Below the pieces are notes generated by a model. That model ran no database searches. It was not told where the DNA came from and saw nothing but the letters and a program-made list of their open reading frames with translations. DNA of 64,000 nt. Origin: Paenibacillus plantarum. GTDB lineage: Bacteria; Bacillota; Bacilli; Paenibacillales; NBRC-103111. The stretch lies in NCBI RefSeq assembly GCF_013141695.1, contig NZ_WHNY01000009.1, positions 1 to 64,000 of the forward strand, read 5' to 3'. Numbering within the stretch: the stretch's first letter is position 1; the number at the start of each line of letters is the position of its first letter. Positions 59,000-64,000 of the stretch are shown in pieces. The position numbers were made by a program, and so were the translations under genes.

Positions 59000-61900
59000 A
59001 TGAATAAGCGTAAGAGCAGCACTACCCAGAAAGCGAACGTGCACAAAGTGAACGCTAACTTGAATGAATTAAAATGGCTTGATGAAGCACCAATAAAGCA
59101 AGACAAAGTGGTAGAACAACCCAAACTAATCGCGAAAACGAATCCAACGGCGTCAGAGAAGACAGAAAAGGCAGAGCCAAACAAAGTTTTGCATGTCTCC
59201 AAGGTTACAGAGCAAATCACACCTGATTTGTTATTAACGGAGCGAAAAACGGGGAAATTCGTTGACCCGGTTGTCTATACGGACGACATTGTAGATGAAG
59301 CGGTAACATGGGACAAAATTGCAAGCCGATCGATCGATGATACGAAGATAAAACCGTTCAGCATCGGTGTCAGATCCATCAAGGATGGCGCGATAGAACC
59401 TTCCAAATTAGCTCAGGCAAGCGTAACACGTCCTAAAATTGCCAACCAGGCTATCCATGATGAACATGTTGCTCCAAACAGTATAGCAGGAGATAAAATT
59501 CAAGATAATACACTATCTGGCGGGAAGCTGTTCGATAGCAGCATTACAACCTCCAAAATTGCTGATAGGTCAGTGGATGCCACCAAACTGGCAGACGGTT
59601 CTATTTTGCCACAACATTTATCGGAACTGATTATTACAAGTGACTATATTGATCAACAAGCGATCACGTCAGATAAAATCCTCAGCGGTGCTGTTCAGAC
59701 GAAGCATTTGTCCAATTATATTATTGATACGGCTAAGCTCATGGATGCTTCCATCACCTCTGCCAAAATTAGAGATGGTGCTGTTACGGAAGATAAATTA
59801 GGGATTGGCAGTATCGGTTCTATCCATATTCAGGGCGAGAGTGTTCAGTCCGAACATCTAAGAAATCACTTAATTACAAATGATAAGCTCGCCGATCAAG
59901 CTGTAACAGGTCCTAAGCTTGCTCCGCATGCCGTAGATTCGTTGCATATCGCACAATCCGCGGTGAGAGGTATTCATATTGAAGGCAGTGAGGTAACCAG
60001 TTACCACATAGCTGATCATGCAATTCGGACTAAGCATATTGGAGAAGGTGCCATAGAAGCGAAGCTCATTCAAGATGGCGCGATTAGCGTGGCGAAATTG
60101 GGCGAGAAGATCATAGCGAGCAAACATATAACGCCGCAAGCTATTGAGTCTGGCCACTTGAACGATCAAGTTATTTCTAGCAGCAAATTGCAAGACGGTG
60201 CGGTTACTTCGGATAAAATTGCGCAAGGTGCCATCATCGCCAAACATATCGGTTCACATATGATTCGGACGGATCATCTAGAGGAGAATGTGGTATCTAG
60301 CTCCAAAATTGCTGCAGGATCCATCATTTCAGATAAATTGGCAGAGGGTAGTGTTGGGAATTCTAAACTGAAAGATGAGAGTGTCACCTCCAGCAAAATT
60401 GCCTACCGCACCATCAATTCTACTCATCTGCAGGAAGAGATTATTGCTACTGGTCACATCGCAAAAGGTGCGATTGGTGAGAAACAAATCGATTTGCACG
60501 CGATTCATCGCAACCATATTGCGGACGAAGCCATCACAACTAGACATATTCAGGAAGAAAGCATTACGACGAGTAAGCTTGCTGAAGAAGCCGTAACAAC
60601 GGCGAAGATCGCTCCGATGTCGATAGAATCACGTCATTTGCAAGATGAAATTATCGATGGTGTTCATATTAAACCTGGGACGATTACTTCTGAACATTTG
60701 GCACAAGGATCCATTACGCTGGAGGTATTCGCTGATCGAAGTCTAATGGGCAGTAAACTACAAGAAAACGCCATCACGACTGAAATCTTAGCCGACAGTG
60801 CAGTCACCGAAGAGAAGCTCGCGAATGGAGCAGTGGGCACACAACACCTCCAGGCAGAATCTGTGACTACGTGGACCATTAAAGATCAAGCCATAACGAA
60901 CGCGAAGCTAGAGGATGAAGTGGTAACTTCAGATAAGTTGGCTGATGGCAGTATCATTAGTACCAAAATTTCGAGCAAAGCGGTGAATGCTGAGCATATC
61001 ATCGACGGCGCGATCACGGCCTCGAAATTGGCGAATGAAAGTGTACATGGCAGCAAGCTGGCACCTGCTGCGGTAGTTTCCAGGCATTTGGCGGATGGGT
61101 CCATCATTAGCTCGAAGGTTGCTTTTCGCGCGATCAACACGGAGCATCTGGCAGAAGGAGCGGTCGTTGGTACGAAGCTGGCGAATCATAGTGTAGAAGG
61201 CTCGAAAATCATGCCTGGCACGATCACAGACGAACATCTTTCACTTGGCGTAGTGAATGGTACGAAATTGGCGCATGGTTCCGTAAGTAATCAGCATCTC
61301 CTTGCAGGGGCTATTGACTCAGAAAAGTTAGCGGTGAACTCTGTCGATGGCAGTAAACTGATGTCTGGCGCAGTGAACAATTATCATCTTGCTGATCATG
61401 CCGTATATGGTGTGAAATTGGCACCGGAAAGCGTGGATGGAACTAAGCTGGCATCAGGTGCTGTAAATAGTGACCATCTGGCTGATCATGTTGTGGATGC
61501 ATCTAAGCTGGCGTCGGGAAGTGTAGATAGCAGTAAAATCATCTACGGTGCGATACAACGAGAACATTTATCGGACTTTATCATTGATGGGTTGAAGCTC
61601 TCCTTAGGCTCTGTAACTAGCAGCCATCTTGCTCCTGGCTCTATTGACGGAGGGAAGCTGCATAATGCCAGCATAGATAGTTCCAAGCTAATTGAGGGAA
61701 CAATCGGAAGTGAGCATCTGCAAGACCAAGCCGTCACAGGTGAAAAGCTAGCTCCAAGTAGTGTGGACAGCACTAAGCTCATAGTCGGTGCGGTGAATAC
61801 GGAGCACCTGTCTGATGATGCTGTTACAGGAGCGAAGCTATCCGTTAACAGTATTGATGGCAGCAAAGTTATCGACGGGGCGATCGATACCGCTAAGCTG

Positions 61901-62341
61901 GCAGATGGCAGTGTAGACAGCTATAAACTGGCACAGGGAGCGGTAACGGATTTTCACTTAGCAACGGGCAGTGTTGATGGAAGTAAGCTGCAAGCTGGGG
62001 TTATCACGAATCAACATGTAGCAGATGCCTCCATTACGGTGACGAAATTGGCAGATAGTGTTGTGCGAACCTCCTCCGGGCAAAGAAATGTGCTGCAACA
62101 GTTCGGTCTTGAACCATTTGTTATGAAGATTCAAGATGAGACCATTGAGCTGGTACTTCATTTTGAAGAGGAATATGCGAATACGGATTATGTGTTAACA
62201 GCGATCACGAATCATCCAGCTTGTTATGTCATTGTTAGTCAAAAGTCTACAGGCAGTGCAGTGCTGTCCATTATCAGAGCCAAATTTTCACCCGATCAAC
62301 AGGGTATTGTGAATTGGATGGTCATCGGTAAGAGTCAGTAA
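59000..62341 (+). CDS. Giant repeat protein, probable spore-surface fibre
   Basis: 1113 residues from the ATG at 59000 (GGAGAGGAG upstream). After an 80-residue polar head, residues about 90-1020 are built from 10- or 11-residue half-repeats of the type G(S/A)(V/I)-x-(S/G)-x-KLA and G(A/T)(V/I)-x-x-x-HLA (for example SVDSTKLIVGAVNTEHLSDD). They number roughly 85 by length. Similar repeats form trimeric beta-solenoid shafts in phage and spore fibres. The last 90 residues are a distinct domain ending VNWMVIGKSQ, which recalls the WIAG-tail domain of Paenibacillus proteins. It lies between coat-type glycosyltransferase and nucleotide-sugar genes, so it may be glycosylated. There is no signal peptide, consistent with mother-cell assembly. 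Confidence 0.82.
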   Translation: MNKRKSSTTQKANVHKVNANLNELKWLDEAPIKQDKVVEQPKLIAKTNPTASEKTEKAEPNKVLHVSKVTEQITPDLLLTERKTGKFVDPVVYTDDIVDEAVTWDKIASRSIDDTKIKPFSIGVRSIKDGAIEPSKLAQASVTRPKIANQAIHDEHVAPNSIAGDKIQDNTLSGGKLFDSSITTSKIADRSVDATKLADGSILPQHLSELIITSDYIDQQAITSDKILSGAVQTKHLSNYIIDTAKLMDASITSAKIRDGAVTEDKLGIGSIGSIHIQGESVQSEHLRNHLITNDKLADQAVTGPKLAPHAVDSLHIAQSAVRGIHIEGSEVTSYHIADHAIRTKHIGEGAIEAKLIQDGAISVAKLGEKIIASKHITPQAIESGHLNDQVISSSKLQDGAVTSDKIAQGAIIAKHIGSHMIRTDHLEENVVSSSKIAAGSIISDKLAEGSVGNSKLKDESVTSSKIAYRTINSTHLQEEIIATGHIAKGAIGEKQIDLHAIHRNHIADEAITTRHIQEESITTSKLAEEAVTTAKIAPMSIESRHLQDEIIDGVHIKPGTITSEHLAQGSITLEVFADRSLMGSKLQENAITTEILADSAVTEEKLANGAVGTQHLQAESVTTWTIKDQAITNAKLEDEVVTSDKLADGSIISTKISSKAVNAEHIIDGAITASKLANESVHGSKLAPAAVVSRHLADGSIISSKVAFRAINTEHLAEGAVVGTKLANHSVEGSKIMPGTITDEHLSLGVVNGTKLAHGSVSNQHLLAGAIDSEKLAVNSVDGSKLMSGAVNNYHLADHAVYGVKLAPESVDGTKLASGAVNSDHLADHVVDASKLASGSVDSSKIIYGAIQREHLSDFIIDGLKLSLGSVTSSHLAPGSIDGGKLHNASIDSSKLIEGTIGSEHLQDQAVTGEKLAPSSVDSTKLIVGAVNTEHLSDDAVTGAKLSVNSIDGSKVIDGAIDTAKLADGSVDSYKLAQGAVTDFHLATGSVDGSKLQAGVITNQHVADASITVTKLADSVVRTSSGQRNVLQQFGLEPFVMKIQDETIELVLHFEEEYANTDYVLTAITNHPACYVIVSQKSTGSAVLSIIRAKFSPDQQGIVNWMVIGKSQ

Positions 62342-62377
62342 TCGCCTCGCTGTGAACTCTTGCTTCAGAAAACAAAA

Positions 62378-62424
62378 AAACGGTGTTTCGCAACTTAAGC
62401 GAAACTACTGTTTTTTTGTTTTTT
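62378..62424 (+). terminator. Terminator of the repeat-protein gene
   Basis: AAACGGTGTTTCGC / GCGAAACTACTGTTT, with an AACTTAA loop, is followed by seven T and a second T run. After it, 150 bases lead to the nucleotide-sugar genes. CATATGATA at 62498-62506 fits a sigma-K-type -10 (CATAnnnTA) but has no AC 16-17 bp upstream. Confidence 0.88.
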
Positions 62425-62570
62425 GCTATTCGATAGATAGTTTGATGACCAATTTTCAATTGGGGGGTAATCGTCCAATTTCCGTCTATCACGAAAGCAT
62501 ATGATAGTAGAAATGGATGTGACTAAGCACCATAAGACATCATGCGAAAGTTCGTGAAGGGGGATGACTT

Positions 62571-63290
62571 GTGAAAGGTGTCGTACTTGCAGGAGGAACT
62601 GGAAGTCGTTTACGCCCTTTAACGCATATTATTAACAAACATTTACTTCCAGTTGGTAATCTGCCCATGATTCAATATGCCATTGATAAACTAAGTCAGT
62701 CTGGCATTCAGGATATTATTGTTATTACGGGGAAACAATCTGCAAGCTTATATGTAGACTACTTGGGCAGTGGTGACCTGTTCGGCGTGAATCTAACCTA
62801 TAAGATTCAAGAGAAACCAGGAGGTATTGCACAAGCCTTGTCATTGGCAGAGGATTTCGTGGGGGAGGGTGAGAAATTCGTGGTCATATTGGGAGATAAT
62901 TTATTCCTAGATCCACTTCAGCCCATGATTGAAACCTTTTACCAGCAGGATGAAGGGGCTATGGTCATTTTAAAAGAGGTGGAAGATCCTCGTAGATATG
63001 GCGTAGCAACAATGAAGCACAATCAAATTGAACGCATTGTAGAGAAACCGGAGTATCCAACTTCTCCATTTGCTGTGACGGGGATTTATTTATACGACTC
63101 TTCTGTATTTGAGATTATTAAATCACAATCACCTTCAGCAAGAGGCGAGATGGAAATCACAGATGTTAATAATGTGTATGCAGCCGCCGGAACGCTTGCT
63201 CATATGTTCTTGACAGGATGGTGGATTGACGCGGGTACGCATGAATCGCTCTTTCAAGCCACGCTGTTAGTAAGAAAGGGGTACAGCTAA
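62571..63290 (+). CDS. Glucose-1-phosphate thymidylyltransferase (SpsI/RmlA-like)
   Basis: 239 residues, the short form seen in SpsI of Bacillus. The nucleotide-binding GVVLAGGTGSRLRPLT, the Lys of KHLLPVGNLPM, ILGDNLFLDP and FAVTGIYLYD are the RmlA landmarks. It makes dTDP-glucose from dTTP and glucose-1-phosphate. The GTG start has AAGGGGGAT upstream. The next gene starts in its stop codon (TAATG). In Bacillus, spsI-spsL make rhamnose for spore polysaccharide. Confidence 0.92.
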   Translation: MKGVVLAGGTGSRLRPLTHIINKHLLPVGNLPMIQYAIDKLSQSGIQDIIVITGKQSASLYVDYLGSGDLFGVNLTYKIQEKPGGIAQALSLAEDFVGEGEKFVVILGDNLFLDPLQPMIETFYQQDEGAMVILKEVEDPRRYGVATMKHNQIERIVEKPEYPTSPFAVTGIYLYDSSVFEIIKSQSPSARGEMEITDVNNVYAAAGTLAHMFLTGWWIDAGTHESLFQATLLVRKGYS

Positions 63291-64000
63291 TGCAGTCATT
63301 GCTTGTGACAGGGGGCATGGGTTTTATTGGAAGCAACTTCATTCATTATTGGAAGAAACATCATCCAGATGATCCAATAATCAATGTTGATTTACTTACG
63401 TATGCAGGGAATAGGGACAATGCTAGGCTGTTTGATGGTCAAGTAGGTTATCAATTTGTACAAAGTGATATTGGTGATGAGGCGCTCATGATGAAACTGA
63501 TGCAAGGTATCGATGTGGTTGTTCACTTTGCCGCTGAGTCCCATGTAGATCGAAGTATTCATGACCCTGGCCATTTTGTAAGAACGAATGTGGTTGGCAC
63601 CCAAATCTTGCTTGAGGCCGCACGTCGAGGTCAGGTTAAGAAGTTTATTCATATATCCACAGACGAAGTGTATGGATCACTAGGGGTTGAAGGAGCCTTC
63701 AGTGAAGTAACACCCCTTGCGCCGAATTCTCCTTATTCAGCTAGTAAAGCAGGCTCTGATTTGTTAGTAAGAGCTTACTATGAGACGTATGGATTTCCAG
63801 CTGTGATTACACGTTGCTCCAACAATTATGGTCCCCGCCAATTTCCAGAGAAGCTAATCCCACTTTTAATTACACGTGCGCTGCGCAATGAGAAGATACC
63901 TCTCTATGGTGATGGATTGAATGTACGAGACTGGTTGTATGTAGACGATCATTGCTCTGCTATTGAACGCGTGATTGAAGCTGGTGTGCCGGGAGAAGTT
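63290..64000 (+). CDS. dTDP-glucose 4,6-dehydratase, truncated by the window end (SpsJ/RmlB-like)
   Basis: The frame is open through the window end, 237 codons. LVTGGMGFIGSNFI is the NAD-binding Rossmann turn; HFAAESHVDRSI, STDEVYGS, SASKAGSDLLVRAY with the Tyr-x-x-x-Lys pair, and RCSNNYGPRQFPEKLIPL are the RmlB landmarks in order. It converts dTDP-glucose to the 4-keto-6-deoxy sugar, the second step towards dTDP-rhamnose. Its ATG overlaps the previous stop. Confidence 0.93.
   Translation, partial: MQSLLVTGGMGFIGSNFIHYWKKHHPDDPIINVDLLTYAGNRDNARLFDGQVGYQFVQSDIGDEALMMKLMQGIDVVVHFAAESHVDRSIHDPGHFVRTNVVGTQILLEAARRGQVKKFIHISTDEVYGSLGVEGAFSEVTPLAPNSPYSASKAGSDLLVRAYYETYGFPAVITRCSNNYGPRQFPEKLIPLLITRALRNEKIPLYGDGLNVRDWLYVDDHCSAIERVIEAGVPGEV

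Noticed and set aside
59870..61866. Several minus-strand frames opposite the repeat protein
   Set aside because: They are periodic shadows of the repeat codons and lack ribosome sites.
62498..62506. Sigma-K promoter for the thymidylyltransferase gene
   Set aside because: CATATGATA fits the -10, but no AC lies 16-17 bp upstream; the evidence is too weak for a feature.

Overview
The window looks like chromosome from a spore-forming member of the Bacillota, most likely Paenibacillus or a close relative. Pointers are Bacillus-type ribosome binding sites with frequent TTG and GTG starts, a YheC/YheD-type spore-coat ATP-grasp gene, a CotSA-like glycosyltransferase, and an spsI/spsJ-like nucleotide-sugar pair. 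Species assignment is inference; no rRNA is present.

Layout. 1-500: tRNA-His, tRNA-Gln and tRNA-Leu with a terminator. 0.7-3 kb: a two-domain glycosyltransferase with a polybasic tail. 3.2-8.5 kb: a likely operon of aldehyde dehydrogenase, PLP-dependent D-threonine-aldolase-like enzyme, aldonolactone-oxidase-like flavoprotein and MFS transporter. 8.6-18.5 kb: housekeeping and accessory genes (aminotransferase, GNAT, MocR regulator, malic enzyme, Fsr-like MFS, phosphatidylserine decarboxylase, NagZ-like lipoprotein). 18.5-19.4 kb: a gene-free kilobase with a 67-bp tandem repeat and inverted copies of a second repeat.

About 19.52-56.53 kb is a complete-looking siphovirus prophage of about 37.0 kb. 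In order it carries a large serine integrase, an ImmA/repressor module and divergent early genes, a replication initiator with four iterons inside its coding sequence, a G39P-like protein and a DnaB helicase. Then come an ArpU-like late regulator, a structured non-coding stretch, HNH/TerS/TerL, HK97-type head genes, and tail genes with a textbook -1 frameshift. The right part holds a membrane-protein moron, tail tip, holin and lysin, a LigB-like ligase and a DUF262/DUF1524 defence-type gene.

The most notable result is the insertion site. The prophage splits a YheC/YheD-like spore-coat gene. Its 5' part (56515-57501, minus strand) ends three codons after the junction, and its missing last 41 codons lie in frame just outside the other prophage end (19396-19524). 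Joining the ends at the shared TCG restores one 366-codon reading frame, and the excised circle would carry a dyad-symmetric attP. Spore polysaccharide-type genes follow directly (57.7-64 kb: GT4 transferase, 1113-residue repeat protein, thymidylyltransferase, truncated dTDP-glucose dehydratase). This parallels SP-beta in spsM and skin in sigK of Bacillus subtilis, where a serine recombinase rebuilds a sporulation gene in the mother cell. Whether that happens here is inference.
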